The notes under the pieces were generated by a model. It saw nothing but the letters and a program-made list of their open reading frames with translations, was not told the origin of the DNA and searched no databases. DNA of 64,000 nucleotides from Leptasterias polaris (lineage: Eukaryota; Echinodermata; Asteroidea; Forcipulatida; Asteriidae), in the NCBI GenBank assembly GCA_037783415.1, contig JAZGTN010000038.1:1178001-1242000 (forward strand), written 5' to 3'. Both the position numbers and the translations under genes were made by a program. Shown piece after piece: positions 36,001 through 42,101 of this stretch. The first letter of the stretch is position 1, and the number at the start of each line of letters is the position of its first letter.

Positions 36001-36004
36001 CCAT
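1..36004 (-). CDS. Gene A: GABA-B receptor subunit 2-like, 5' part (runs off the left edge)
   Basis: Seven exons join in frame: 35648-36004, 7245-7382, 6154-6324, 2610-2711, 1345-1410, 802-1002 and 1-88 (continuing off the edge). They give 374 residues with every visible intron in phase 0 and GT-AG borders. The protein opens with a hydrophobic signal peptide, a Thr/Ser-rich linker of about 45 residues, then the class C GPCR Venus-flytrap domain (starts near residue 67 with LYLGGFF; later ALSNRVVFPYF, FGWKRVATI, ARRVFCE, YVWFVIGWW). By recall of human proteins it resembles GABBR2 more than GABBR1 (for example ESF-DP-NLK and GW-WW blocks). The GABA-contacting His of the GABBR1 RTH motif is Tyr here (RTY), so GABA binding is doubtful. 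The seven-helix half should lie left of the window. Gene B lies upstream in the same orientation. Intron 1 is 28.3 kb and holds most of the mobile elements. Confidence 0.88.
268..415 (+). repeat. Diverged SINE fragment (same family as 5272-5697)
   Basis: The block around 'tgtccttcggatgggac', with flanking 'gtcgtggcacttgtgtcc' and 'acgtaaaagaacc', is the reverse complement of the body of the tRNA-headed SINE at 5272-5697, with clear divergence and small indels. It lies in the intron between gene A exons 7 and 6. The rest of 89-801 shows nothing else recognisable. Confidence 0.55.
802..1002 (-). CDS. Gene A exon 6, flytrap lobe 2
   Basis: 67 codons, acceptor CAG before GCC TGG, donor GTATGT after ATT. 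It contains GPGYVWFVIGWW, the conserved GABA-B receptor strand with the ligand-pocket Trp, and a KCTHAEIVKAVEG helix that parallels CTVDEM-EAVEG of vertebrate receptors. Confidence 0.9.
1345..1410 (-). CDS. Gene A exon 5, flytrap
   Basis: 22 codons ([20 protein letters not shown] after LL). Acceptor CACAG, donor GTAAGC. It has the same length and borders as gene B exon 60759-60824 ([20 protein letters not shown]), which supports recent paralogy. Confidence 0.9.
2474..2502 (+). repeat. (CTT)n microsatellite
   Basis: About nine CTT triplets in the intron between gene A exons 4 and 3's downstream flank. A poly-G tract lies at 2394-2410. Confidence 0.8.
2610..2711 (-). CDS. Gene A exon 4, flytrap
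   Basis: 34 codons between TTTTAG and GTACAG, reading AINDMINLLKADNITVISS then ESFDEDPTNQIANLK. The ESF-x-x-DP-x6-LK pattern is that of GABBR2 lobe 2 (recalled). No equivalent exon of gene B was found inside the window. Confidence 0.85.
2795..3100 (+). repeat. 33-bp tandem array derived from a GGGTCA MITE
   Basis: About eight copies of a 33-bp unit containing GGGTCAGAATTGACCC followed by GGATCCGGGTACCGTCT. The array begins with 'aaaaactcctgg', the same end as the dispersed GGGTCA foldback elements (for example 44439-44862), so it looks like an expansion of that element's terminal repeat. The unit length is a multiple of three, so both strands stay open by chance. It lies in a gene A intron. 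Confidence 0.85.
3110..4395. other. Intronic stretch, no gene seen
   Basis: Only a short inverted repeat around 3490-3566 (CTTGACGTTTCG and its complement) is recognisable. Short open frames here show no family features. Confidence 0.4.
4396..4763. mobile_element. MITE with TTTAAAGG ends
   Basis: Starts TTTAAAGGCAAAGTATACC and ends with the near-complement GTATACAGACCCTTTAA. Related copies lie at 34549-34890 and 20483-21330, sharing 'tttcaaaagg', 'gctgctgtacttctaacc' and the CGGAGCG core. It is non-coding. A TTAA-type target site is suggested but not proven. Confidence 0.6.
5272..5697 (-). mobile_element. SINE with tRNA-like head
   Basis: On the minus strand, 5695-5609 folds as a Leu/Ser-type tRNA-like head with box A (GGCCGAGTGG) and box B (GGTTCGAGTCCC). 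A body follows, ending in an (ATT)n tail at 5272-5293. A second copy lies at 24205-24616 and a scrap at 268-415. The long variable arm and degenerate stems argue against a working tRNA gene. Confidence 0.75.
5764..5820 (+). repeat. Poly-C and CT-rich tract
   Basis: Two runs of C separated by a short spacer, followed by (CT)n. It is low complexity inside a gene A intron and is a likely assembly or length-variation hotspot. Confidence 0.7.
6154..6324 (-). CDS. Gene A exon 3, flytrap lobe 1
   Basis: 57 codons, acceptor TTGCAG, donor GTTAGT. It reads SYSAASSALSNRVVFPYFYR and later DFGWKRVATINENHD. The SY-x4-S-ALS segment is the ligand-facing loop in GABBR1. Alignment from memory puts Ala-Ala in place of part of the Ser cluster and Tyr in place of the RTH histidine. 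Confidence 0.93.
6536..6713. mobile_element. Hairpin MITE rich in TTAGGACTAGTCCTAA
   Basis: Terminal inverted repeats GGATTTCACAAAG and CTTTGTGAAATCC enclose repeated palindromes of GGACTAGTCC. It is a non-coding foldback element of about 178 bp in the intron between gene A exons 4 and 3. Confidence 0.7.
7245..7382 (-). CDS. Gene A exon 2, flytrap lobe 1
   Basis: 46 codons, acceptor AAAG, donor GTAAGC. It begins CDAGLGTQHFFEQI and contains LMLIGPACSTSAQ and SFYWNLIT. This follows directly on exon 1 (ends WSDTR), as CD-x-G follows in vertebrate GABA-B receptors, so no exon is missing across the 28.3-kb intron. Confidence 0.92.
8155..8975 (-). repeat. 3' LTR of the Gypsy element
   Basis: 821 bp, TG...CA ends. 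It appears identical to 15644-16464 by line-by-line reading. Confidence 0.95.
8976..8987 (-). other. Polypurine tract of the Gypsy element
   Basis: Minus strand AGAAGGGGAGGA directly abuts the 3' LTR, the expected plus-strand primer position. Confidence 0.85.
8986..11241 (-). CDS. Gypsy integrase region with long acidic C-terminal extension
   Basis: This frame is the direct continuation of pol, separated only by the TAG at 11242-11244. It begins with the HHCC zinc-binding segment (HNDLGHLG ... CCERC), then the DDE core: Asp in VCIDFLKLE, Asp in HSDQGREF and Glu in PERFNRTLLSMM. A GPY/F-like module follows (KLADKWGQDVY, HRNMILPI). From about residue 385 to the end a tail of roughly 360 residues is rich in Asp, Glu, Ser and Pro and has no domain I recognise, except a basic patch near the end (RPSRVRKLPQRFTYDTLGQP). 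The first Met (11235) is internal to the integrase sequence, so an independent start there is unlikely. Expression needs readthrough of the TAG. Confidence 0.93.
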   Translation of the reverse strand, partial: NIMLGQFNRLVLRDEILHRRSIDSNGLARFQLVLPKNYRAKAMRGLHNDLGHLGVERAVTLVRPRFYWPKMVSDVEEWIRCCERCVTHKTPTKISAPLVNISTTYPLELVCIDFLKLEQDRSGAQYILVITDHFSRYAQAHPTKDKSSRTVARLLWEKYFLHYGLPTRLHSDQGREFDNKLIKELTGMLGISKSRTTPYHPQGDPQPERFNRTLLSMMGTLQNEDKQHWSKHVSSLVHAYNCTRNDSTGFSPYFIMFGREARLPIDVSFGTSPDCVTNKDHSKYVQELRSNLESAFRRASEESAKSATANKRRYDLKVRGNELQKGDRVLIRNVGLKGTHKLADKWGQDVYLVVCRHSDNIPVYQLKPEAGEGKSKTLHRNMILPIGMLTSEHKQPPSEKVHRPITRKSKKPETVQSDPDDPERELEHIESDSEESDVVVVWPKKRDSTSQPDTQSSVQNILMDEGSIDFGPQVSALDGNSSVEVDSTLRESAEEFVPYSQLLNSERCSIMDPAEKTPDLDTQAEPFSDTEANVNSCLEDGLLKPVDDVHDDGVPVALDPSVEGDTLSLPSMNEMDEGNVCASSHDVQSSGLTSSEDDLKQIPADDLAVSDHPPGNSMDPEGIGSNADDHEPHEPHVETTPVEITEENVNQSPISSQPDLSLPDATLPSDISVEQVVDEVESESLEDDQGTFPSSRPSRVRKLPQRFTYDTLGQPTYSLSVTPTFGDFVPALSRFLFGTRRNECIGTMQQV
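11242..13968 (-). CDS. Gypsy pol: protease, reverse transcriptase, RNase H
   Basis: Retroviral-type aspartic protease motif ALVDSGSQVTLI near the start, then RT with FSVIDLKSGYYQIP, FERMPQGVKGAP and the catalytic YMDDIIVF. RNase H follows, with HTDASRDGLGAVL, the EYLAL glutamate, TDNNPL and DADALSRR. The frame stays open upstream of 13968 without a stop back through the end of gag, in the -1 frame, so pol probably begins by frameshifting at 14076-14082 and not at an initiator codon. It ends at an in-frame TAG (11242-11244) directly before integrase. Confidence 0.95.
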   Translation of the reverse strand: MIGGLTIRTCKVDGVDASALVDSGSQVTLIYKKFFDTLDRSLYPLKDLVLWHGGDDLMPYLGWTEINLGFNEKFCGTRKMFRTLALVVPDSKSAVDYQLIVGTNAGVFKDCYSEVQRDSSEVTIDAVCDKIYEDIRCSTKAGPDGLLGYVKLKARGRVEIPAGSTKQVVGVIRNKCGKSVNGLLDSFVPNKLPGGIEVSCSLCTIKRGFSKVKVCLTNQNQNNRPVILSRRCIVAGAYLTSWVSDTSSETSDVPNPSSSGVAQCKVTSSTVRTANQTSQSQNCSITEEEFRKLPFDWGPIDAKEKDRLLKIAFQRSEVFSTHEWDIGVTTEAYHEIRLNNDEPFRERSRRVAPRDLQDLREHIQSLVDIGVITESRSRYASPIVIVRKKNGQIRLCIDYRTLNARTIPDQYAVPLVHEALDCLHGCNWFSVIDLKSGYYQIPMNPDDKEKTAFTCPVGFYQFERMPQGVKGAPATFQRLMERCMAGLNMSEVLVYMDDIIVFSSTLEQMEERLAKVFDRLAEFGLKVSPNKCQFCCTSVRYLGHIVSGEGVQTDPAKVEALKTWARPENVRQLRSFLGFASYYRRFIEGFSVVAKPLFQLTGGVQKKDSVTKENSVNPRAPFGPRWTPDCETAFQTLKERLCTAPVLAFADMASPFILHTDASRDGLGAVLCQEIDHKVRPISYASRSLSPAEKNYPAHKLEYLALKWAVTEKFKDYLYSARGTRIYTDNNPLTYILTSAKLDATGHRWLAALATFDFTIHYKPGHCNQDADALSRRPDPNSVGGGEFNQTEMICDLQARLKVDSEEKYQTCGKEHVDAICARYLAGDVFSPSSNSASVDDLPLVYSMAMSAEAVPSNYCNPDTETKVVALDNVDWRKEQEADADISQLIKFVKEGVRPKRSDDFSKD
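14028..15356 (-). CDS. Gypsy gag with CCHC zinc knuckle
   Basis: 442 residues from ATG at 15356. The N-terminal third is unfamiliar. The middle (SFSGSKQPARDEETFDLWVE onward, with LREALRAPAANLI and LALELAFG-like helices) resembles the capsid of PNMA-type proteins, which are known domesticated Ty3/Gypsy gags; this is similarity by eye. Near the C terminus CFKCGLEGHYRPKC is a CX2CX4HX4C nucleocapsid knuckle. It overlaps pol by at least 80 nt in the -1 frame. Confidence 0.92.
   Translation of the reverse strand: MPDCSPELREFGLSWCKKEDLRHTHCFLLVSADTIHAPTDTIALALYQTVNHLTSVSRHDKGNQTLLLIEFDQAVKDVTLPHDGRIRLNIYDEQVVFMIHQFGSPREKVTIADLMSRGLLPSSSKDMPSSAEKQPEDHGEEKKSAANGSKDVAVGLREALSMCKISNSRRLPSFSGSKQPARDEETFDLWVEIVHGQLEEESDEGEKRKRLREALRAPAANLITDYRRDNPQATAADYLTALELAFGDTQSAEELEIKFHQLHQKKEEKPSDFLTRLQGLLRKLIRKGGAPLDSANSLLLSQFIRGTLYNDMMLINLRLKDKVKTPPKYLSLLQMVRREEAEQAEKISHREPEAVSNPCPVSIPQQQPKPQAKSCKFDQRCDKGRANQRPNFCFKCGLEGHYRPKCANPSDPDKVSERFIQFYLQGNGKGHSKEADVMPQQN
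14040..14082 (-). promoter_or_regulatory. -1 programmed frameshift signal between gag and pol
   Basis: On the minus strand GGGAAAC (14082-14076) lies in the gag frame as G GGA AAC, the X XXY YYZ form. After a 6-nt spacer a 6-bp stem can form (GGGCAT at 14069-14064 with ATGCCC at 14045-14040), with an 18-nt loop whose GGCC can pair with a GGCC just past the gag stop. Slipping by -1 enters the pol frame exactly. Confidence 0.85.
15622..15639 (-). other. Possible primer-binding site of the Gypsy element
   Basis: Four bases inside the 5' LTR the minus strand reads TGGCGATCTTGCCAGGAC, starting with TGG as expected for pairing to a tRNA 3' end. The tRNA was not identified. Confidence 0.4.
15644..16464 (-). 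repeat. 5' LTR of the Gypsy element
   Basis: 821 bp, apparently identical to 8155-8975. In element orientation this is the promoter-bearing copy. No TATA box was assigned with confidence. Confidence 0.95.
17098..17625. mobile_element. MITE with CACCCGATACTCC ends and a nested element
   Basis: Terminal inverted repeats of about 22 bp (CACCCGATACTCCACATTTC at 17105 and its complement ending 17618) are flanked by TTGAAAT at 17098-17104 and 17619-17625, a 7-bp duplication close to the 8 bp of hAT elements. Inside, a segment of about 85 bp is repeated directly near both ends, and a second element with TIR AATAGACCTTTCTTTTG occupies about 17220-17488. Confidence 0.7.
17220..17488. mobile_element. 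Nested MITE, ATAGACC-type ends
   Basis: TAATAGACCTTTCTTTTG at 17220-17237 and its exact complement at 17471-17488. The outer TA may be the target duplication. Elements with similar ATAGACC ends lie at 47652-47744 and 49693-49870. Confidence 0.65.
17771..20482. other. Intronic stretch, no gene; short CCTAAATGTAGCCC repeat
   Basis: 18578-18685 carries several degenerate copies of CCTAAATGTAGCCC. The same family lies inverted at 21585-21735. No coding similarity was recognised. Confidence 0.45.
20483..21330. mobile_element. TTTAAAGG-family MITE interrupted by another MITE
   Basis: Left part (20483-20590) and right part (21071-21330) resemble the copies at 4396-4763 and 34549-34890. They are split by the element at 20591-21069. 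Confidence 0.6.
20591..21069. mobile_element. Nested MITE with GGGAGGTTTCGCATACGAAC ends
   Basis: GGGAGGTTTCGC at the left and GCGAAACCTCCC at the right, continuing imperfectly through CCGTTCG. It is non-coding, about 480 bp. Flanks give a short A/T-rich duplication (TA to TAAT) that cannot be resolved exactly. Confidence 0.7.
21331..24204. other. Intronic stretch, no gene seen
   Basis: AT-rich sequence with the CCTAAATGTAGCCC-type repeat at 21585-21735 and G/A-rich low complexity near 22310-22520. The open frames present have no family features. Confidence 0.4.
24205..24616 (-). mobile_element. SINE copy truncated in its tRNA-like head
   Basis: Same family as 5272-5697 (shared 'caaggtatgcggagctacg', 'gctgtggcgcaatatgcagcc', 'gggttctta-acgtgcattacacaacaca'). 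Similarity stops near 24616 inside the head. Confidence 0.7.
25722..26104. mobile_element. TTTAAAGGCACTG-family MITE, copy 1
   Basis: Ends TTTAAAGGCACTGAACAC and GTGTCCAGTGCCTTTAAAG, about 383 bp. The core carries 'gttgatagtataaaacattgtgag'. A second copy lies inverted at 26542-26920. A TTAA target site is plausible. Confidence 0.75.
26542..26920. mobile_element. TTTAAAGGCACTG-family MITE, copy 2 (inverted)
   Basis: Reverse-complement relative of 25722-26104 over nearly its full length, with scattered substitutions. The pair could form a long hairpin in a transcript. Confidence 0.75.
26925..27152 (-). pseudogene. LINE reverse transcriptase C-terminal fragment
   Basis: Minus-strand translation contains IHHNLVDINEDLYLTP, RGHSSRFRIPQT and NSFSPRTIRDWNNL, the typical end of CR1/L2-type LINE ORF2 proteins. 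Only about 70 residues remain, abutting the MITE at 26542-26920. Confidence 0.8.
30061..30110 (+). repeat. 12-bp tandem repeat x4
   Basis: Four copies of GACAAGATAGTT just upstream of the transposase-like open frame. Confidence 0.85.
30104..32579 (+). pseudogene. Broken transposase-like gene (D-G-x-x-G-Q-N-K-N family)
   Basis: Pieces in order: a Tudor/SH3-like start (VLVKWEDGSTNVVKVEEL, then MWWKPQNKWWMAKVI); a Cys/His cluster (CLTCQCFLCFQHF); a middle part with ESHYCRKNNTRQYLAPEL and FKFHRPKKDMCGLC; and a C-terminal part with RVAVFDLQQV, LFADGCAGQNKN and GQSEGDSAHSTIE. This order matches a large family of uncharacterised invertebrate proteins (DUF7869-like, by recall). The two Asp and the Glu are candidates for a DDE-type triad; that is inference. 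Lesions: in-frame TAA at 30776-30778, TAA at 30977-30979 with a frame change, a frame change near 31120-31150, and another at about 31668 where AAGTG seems to lack one base. Introns cannot be fully excluded for some of these. Confidence 0.8.
34549..34890. mobile_element. TTTAAAGG-family MITE copy
   Basis: Shares 'attttatttcaaaagtgctagc', 'gagatatagccgaaatccggagcgg' and 'gctgctgtacttctaaccaag' motifs with 4396-4763. The right end is less well conserved. Confidence 0.55.
34986..35511. mobile_element. Probable MITE rich in GGACGGG motifs
   Basis: Imperfect inverted ends (AGCCCCCATCACACCAAACT and the complement of AGTTTGTTGTGACTGAGGCT) enclose about 525 bp with many GACGG/CGTCC words. It is non-coding and lies 140 bp downstream of gene A exon 1. 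Confidence 0.4.
35648..36004 (-). CDS. Gene A exon 1: signal peptide and start of flytrap domain
   Basis: ATG at 36004 in the context ATCATGG. Residues 1-25 (hydrophobic RLLFVLVAVNILELPL) form a signal peptide. A linker rich in Thr/Ser and acidic residues follows, then LYLGGFFALPGGGWDGSG, VAVEMALDHIN and LADYELKMVWSDTR. Donor GTAAGT follows 119 full codons. The GGGW tryptophan corresponds to the pocket Trp of GABBR1. Confidence 0.93.
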
Positions 36005-39000
36005 GATGTGTACAGCATTTATGTTTTAGATAAAATGCCGACAATCGACAAACACGAGACGAGCGAGAGTCGCTGACACTGAACACAGCGACAATATCTC
36101 CGTGTCTTTTCTTCGTGAGTGATGCTCTTCTATTGGGCATGCGTGATGTTTTTCCTCCAATTATAATTTCCTTTGCGGTTATTTGGTGGCTTGACTATTG
36201 TGTGGGGTTTTTTCCCCAAGAAACTACCGAAAAGTGTTGTTTTAAGATAATAGAGCGGTCAGCAATTGTGTTACGTAACCTCTTTCGCAATTATCATTAA
36301 GTTTGGCGTCATTATCGAAGGAGTGGAAGCAATGACTGCCTGTGATATTCTTAAATTGCATTTTGAATGATCTGAAAATCTACAGACCATCCGTAAATGC
36401 AAATTACTTGTAAAAAAATACCTTTTTTAGCAACAACAAATAAATCGAACAAGGGCACACTAATATAAACGACAAATAAAGTGATTTTTTAAAAGCGCTA
36501 GGGTTTAATAGACATACAAAGTTTTGTTTTTAGTAGTTGTTTTTTAGGCTTTGAGTCTCGTACTTATATTTTTTAATGACTAGTTTCTTGGGGCATGTAT
36601 TTTGGCTAGCTGTTTACTTCCTTTCTTGCTTCTGTTTTGATCTGTGAAATTCCTTGAGGCCTTCACTTAAGGCGCTCTATAAATACTTTAATTGTCTTAT
36701 AAATAACGATTTGGTCAAGTGTAAAATTAAGAAAATATCTTTTATCTATAAGTATTTGGAATATTTTGAAAAACATGGGTAGCCTCTGCAGCAAAATACG
36801 ATTCGAGGTATGGCGGAAACAGTTTTTTTTGATACAATGAGATGATACGCGGGCCGAATTCTCCTCCAACATAAACAGGCAGAAAAAAAACGAAACCACG
36901 GTGACGCAAGATGCCTTTCGTCACAAGAAACCCCAAAATACTGAACTATAGCTTTAGTTACTGTCCACTAGTTTCAACAGACTTCTTACATACAAATACA
37001 CCAGTTTCCAAAAGTAAACTTACAGAGCGCAAAACAAATCTAGAATAAACACGTTTTGTTTCTAGAAAGTTTAATTCATAAAAGCATCGTAAACCCGACT
37101 CTTATGGGGGCAACAAACGGTCACGCACAGATTATCTCTTATAGCTTACAAACGAGGCAGATATAGGGGAAAGATTTTTGAGAAAGTGCGTCCCTTGTGA
37201 TTCCAATATGGAATTTTGCACATGATCAGAGTGTGTAACGATAATTATATTTGGCTTAAAGGCCCTGTACACTATTGGTAAGGTCGAAAAACACAAAAGT
37301 TCACAGATTCACACATAACTTACATGATTTAAAGTAAGTAATGGTAGAAAGGGTTCCTTAAAATAGTTCTGCCTAAAATGCTATCGTTTCTGAGAAATTA
37401 GTAAAACAATAGTTTTTATCGCGCGCGATAATAACCTCGATGTTTGAAAAACAGAAAACACATCAGGTCTCTTTTCACTATTTTCTCGTGACCTCGATGA
37501 CCAATTGAGCTCACATTTTCACAGGTTTGTTATTTCATGTAGGCCCCTACGTGGTTGATTACACAAAACATGAACACTGTCTGTGATTATTTTGTCAGCT
37601 CACCAATCCTGTATAATACCTTTAAGGGCAATCGCAGATTTGAATTTCGAAAAAAAAAAAAAAAATTAGGTAGAAAAACAAGTAACATTGAAATTTTCAA
37701 AATGGCTGACATTGCTTGTACTACCTATGAAAAAGATTTTCAACGTACAAATCTGCGACGGCCCTGAAGCCAAATACCTTTCTCATGACATACTCTGGCT
37801 GTGTGCCTCTTTATGCGTGTATCGTTAAAGCCAAATCACCTAAGCGTACCTGTCGTATTACTGACACAATCAACAAGGGTTTTTTAAAATTGCCTGGCGC
37901 ACATTTGTAGCGTTAAATCATTAGTCGAGATGGTGTCAAAGCTGTCAACTCATCCACCTCCACTGCTGGCTGTGATGCTTTGAATTAAGCATTGGATTAC
38001 GGTCTACTGAAAGCAGTCTATATTAGATAATTGATTCTTGGACGAGTAATTTCACTGTCATTCTCTCTTTCATATAGCAAGTACTTTGATTTCATCGCAC
38101 CTTCCAACAAATCAATGACAAAATTTCGTCAGATGAGATGATCATGACCAGAAACTGTTTTTCAGAGGTTTGGGTGGCTGTACATTTTTTAAACTCTGAT
38201 AGTATTTCCCAAACTAACATACTCCCTATAAATTCACAAAAACCTGTTCAACATTTTTTGTAAAAGCTCAAACGCCGCAAATTGAGACATGTTCAGGCGT
38301 ATGGCAAACGCAAACCACTTACAAGCAACTTGGCTCCCAACACTTGGCAAACAGTAGCGTCATTGCGAGGGGGTATGAAACTTTGCTTGGTGGGAGTATA
38401 ATCAGGTTAGGTTTGCGGTTACATCATGTTCAAATCTCCTTAAGTAAATCTCCTTCCTCCTGAATGAGACCAGGGCATACTGATCGAATAGTCAAATTGT
38501 CAACAACTGGTTCTTCTCAGAGCCACCATTACCCAAAAGATATGTACACACGGTGTCACCGCAAACCTCATCTAACCTTAGTCAACCAAAGACCCGAGCA
38601 TTAGGTGGGTAATTTTCAAGTCATTTGAGGGTCTTTGTAATATTCTGTGCAGTTTTAGATTTTGATACAGCCTGTTTTTAGAACCTATCGTGAATCTAAA
38701 GCCATAACTTTGCTAGACGAACAGCTGAACTTCGTAATCATCGATTGCTATAAATTAAACCATGAAGTGACTCAAACCTACCTAACAGATAATGTCATTG
38801 ACAAACAAATAAGATCAATAAAATAACTGTTTATCTAAAGACGCAATTGGATATTATAAACAATATCAACATTCTTCAATTTATTCAAATTCATATTTAA
38901 ACAAAGAACAAAGAGCAGTATTCAGCAAACAATTTTGTACAGTAACACACAAATCCTTGTCAGGATTTGAAAAAAAATCATTTCCATAAATAAGTTTGAT

Positions 39001-39526
39001 TTTTTTATCGAAAACGTCAAAATGGTATATAGATCGAAAACTTCATTTCAGCAGTGAAATATGCAAACAACTGTACTTTTTTCGTCGTTCTATGGAAACA
39101 AACATACAATAAAATACTATTATAGTCTTTGCAACCGACGACTGGGTAAACATTGTGAAAATGTGCACATATACTTCTGAAAGAGGGACTTGAAGGCTAA
39201 ATTTATTTATGTGATGCACTCATTTTCCAAAACAATGAGTCCGTATGACTATCGGGAAACATTACTAGTCTCTAACCTCATCTTAAATTGGAGTAAAATG
39301 TCAATATAGTTGATACTCTTCAAGATCAAAATTTGAAATATGACGTAATCGGACAACACAAACAAGAAGAGAACTGTTTGTGCCCGTCAACAAGAGGTCA
39401 AATTCAATGCTGTTTAGATTAAATATCATCAAAACTCAGAAATAAACTGAACATTGTCTGCTCAAAAATAAACATTCCGCGTATTTGAAATGTGTCGTCA
39501 TCGAATGTGTTTGGATGTTGGCAATA
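36005..39526. other. Upstream region of gene A; one MITE, no gene
   Basis: Intergenic space towards gene B. A MITE of the TTAAAGGCCCTG type spans about 37256-37627 (ends TTAAAGGCCCTGTACAC and GTATAATACCTTTAA), related to the partial copy at about 45750-46041. No promoter motif could be assigned with confidence. Nothing else is recognised. Confidence 0.45.
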
Positions 39527-39995
39527 ATTGCACTGGAAGGGTTTCAAATACAGTGGCATTTTACAACATTTTACGTGAGGTTAGAGACTTGTAATTGCAC
39601 TGGAAGGGTTTCAAACACAGTGGCATTTTACAACATTTTACGTGAGGTTAGAGACTTGTAATTGCACTGGAAGGGTTTCAAACACAGTGGCATTTTACAA
39701 CATTTTACGTGAGGTTAGAGACTTGTAATTGCACTGGAAGTGTTTCAAACACAGTGGCATTTTACAACATTTTACGTGAGGTTAGAGACTTGTAATTGCA
39801 CTGGAAGGGTTTCAAACACAGTGGCATTTTACAACATTTTACGTGAGGTTAGAGACTTGTAATTGCACTGGAAGGGTTTCAAACACAGTGGCATTTTACA
39901 ACATTTTACGTGAGGTTAGAGACTTGTAATTGCACTGGAAGGGTTTCAAACACAGTGGCATTTTACAACATTTTACGTGAGGTTAGAGACTTGTA
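39527..39995. repeat. 67-bp minisatellite, 7 copies
   Basis: Exactly seven 67-bp units (starts 39527, 39594, 39661, 39728, 39795, 39862, 39929), nearly identical: unit 1 differs at one site (AAATACAG) and unit 4 at one (GGAAGTG). Each contains CATTTTACAACATTTTACG. It lies between genes A and B. Confidence 0.97.
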
Positions 39996-40909
39996 AGTTT
40001 CCCACATTTTTAAAAGGACTCGATCGAAATTCAAGTGGATCAGAAAACTGAATTTGACCTTAGATTTCATCTTTAAATATTAATAATTATGACTACCTCT
40101 TATGTCTTACCTCCCATATATTGATTAATTTGCTGAATAAAAGCTTTTACACAAAAACAGTTAACACTTTCAAATCGGAGTGACATGAAATCGTGGGCAA
40201 TCAAAGACATGACATTCGTACTACATTGAGCAATAATCATAAATCAAAAGGCGAAACATCAATTTGTAGACGAACTGTGTCCTTCAAACAGATATGCCTT
40301 TTCTGGTGGGAACAGCTTTATCAATACCGACAACCCTTTAAAACATTCTTTAAAATAAACTCATTGGCCTGTACAGATTATTTAAAGAAACCAAAAAGGG
40401 CTTTTCCCATTGATTTTGAGTTTGCACAATCGTCGACAATTCTTGGTGCATAGAAAGTGAAAGTGTAAAGTGATAGTTTGATTTGAAAGAGTAGAAGCCA
40501 GAAACTTCTACAAGAGCCAATTCAATCACAAGAGGACTCAGCTTTAGACTGTTCAAACCAAGACTTGACAAATCACAGTAAAGACTTTTACTCACAGTGA
40601 ATTGTCAACGTCTATGGAATGATATCCCAATGAAATTTGTTTGAGCCAAAAGTACTTCCTTCTAAAATGAGCTGGATGTATATTGGAGAAACAAGGGGGA
40701 ACTTACAAATGCAAAGCCTATCATTTCACATTAAATGGAAGGTGTGAGTGATATCTTTTCAGGTAACTTTTCGAAGCAGGTTGTGTTAATCTGGCATCAT
40801 AAATAGTGCTTGACAAAATGAGAGGCATGTTACAGCCCTGTCCAAATACGTCTATTGTACGGAGCTTCAGGAGTTCCACGCCGTTTTCTCAGTTAACGAA
40901 ATCATTTAT

Positions 40910-41375
40910 CTAGCTGAGACGCTTTGAGCCTAAGAAGTTGACTTGTCCAGATAATCTCGTCAATACGTCTTACTGAATTGACATTGAGAGGTCGACTTAC
41001 CATCTTAGATTCAGTAAATTTGACTCGGTGAGATAAATTATCATGGTAAGTCGACAGCAAGTCGACTGTTTCAGATAAATTATCATGGTAAGTCGACAAT
41101 AAGTTGACTGGGCCAGATAACGGATTTCGACATCTTCGTTTCAGTAAGTCGACTCATCTAGATAAATTATCTTAGTTCAGTAAGTCGGCCAAATAAATTA
41201 TCATGGTGAGTCGACATCTTACTTTCAGTAACTCGACTTGGCCAGACAAATTATCATGGTAAGTCGACAGTAAATCTACTGGGCCATCATGGTAATTCGA
41301 CATCTTAGTTTCAGTGAAATCGACTGGGCCAGACAAATTATCTTAGTTTCAGTAAGTCGACTTGGTGAGATCAAT
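40910..41375. repeat. Degenerate array of GTCGACTT / AAATTATCATGGTAA motifs
   Basis: About ten imperfect copies of a unit combining 'aaattatcatggtaagtcgac' parts and 'agtcgactggccag' parts, in both orientations of the GTCGAC palindrome. Spacing is irregular and copies are diverged. Confidence 0.65.
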
Positions 41376-41466
41376 TATCACTTTGTGTAAATAAGTGCGG
41401 TATGGCACATTGAGGTCTTCACTATCGACATCATCTCACTAGGAATTTGAGTATATAACATCAAAT

Positions 41467-42101
41467 AAATCGTCACGCGTACCACGAAGTGACCTATCTG
41501 TCAAAATTATTAAATTTTTGCAAATCGGGTTTTATACAAATTATTAATATACTCATTACTGTTAACATTTTCAGCAAGTTTGAATACCTAATACTTAATA
41601 GTTTCGTAATTACACTAATTAGTAAAAACGACGTGTCACTAGATTTGCCGTCCTATCTCGACGCGCCACTTCACCAATGATATACGAAGCGTTACACACA
41701 CAGTTCAGCGCGCGTGTGTGACATTTCGCATTTTCACGAAGTGACCTATCTGGAAGCGTAGTATTTTCACGAAGTGACCTATCGCGATATGTCTCAATAT
41801 GCAATGTGTTTGTACACAACGCGCGCGCTGTGGGCAATACTCGCTTTCATTTTCACGGAGTGACGTATGTGTTTAGGACTGTATTACTAATTAAAATAGT
41901 TGCAAGAATGAAAACACTCTGACAGTTATGCACGAATAAAGTATTCAGCTTTATTTTTGTCTTAAAAAATGAAACAAACTTGTTAAGAATACCCTGAAGC
42001 AGCAGTTTGAAAAATAGTGCAACTTCAATCGCGATTTTCTCCAAACACGTTTTTGGGGGCTGTGAACAAGATAGGTCACTTCGTGGTACGCGTGACGAAA
42101 T
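41467..42101. mobile_element. 627-bp MITE with CGTC ends and AAAT duplication
   Basis: Perfect 29-bp inverted ends (41471-41499 and 42069-42097) flanked by AAAT at 41467-41470 and 42098-42101. Internal CACGAAGTGACCTATC repeats lie near 41735, 41770 and (variant) 41855. It is non-coding. End architecture matches the 6-kb element at 27974-33984. Confidence 0.9.

Noticed and set aside
39527..39995. CRISPR-like array
   Set aside because: Units are contiguous 67-bp repeats with no unique spacers, in a eukaryotic genome.
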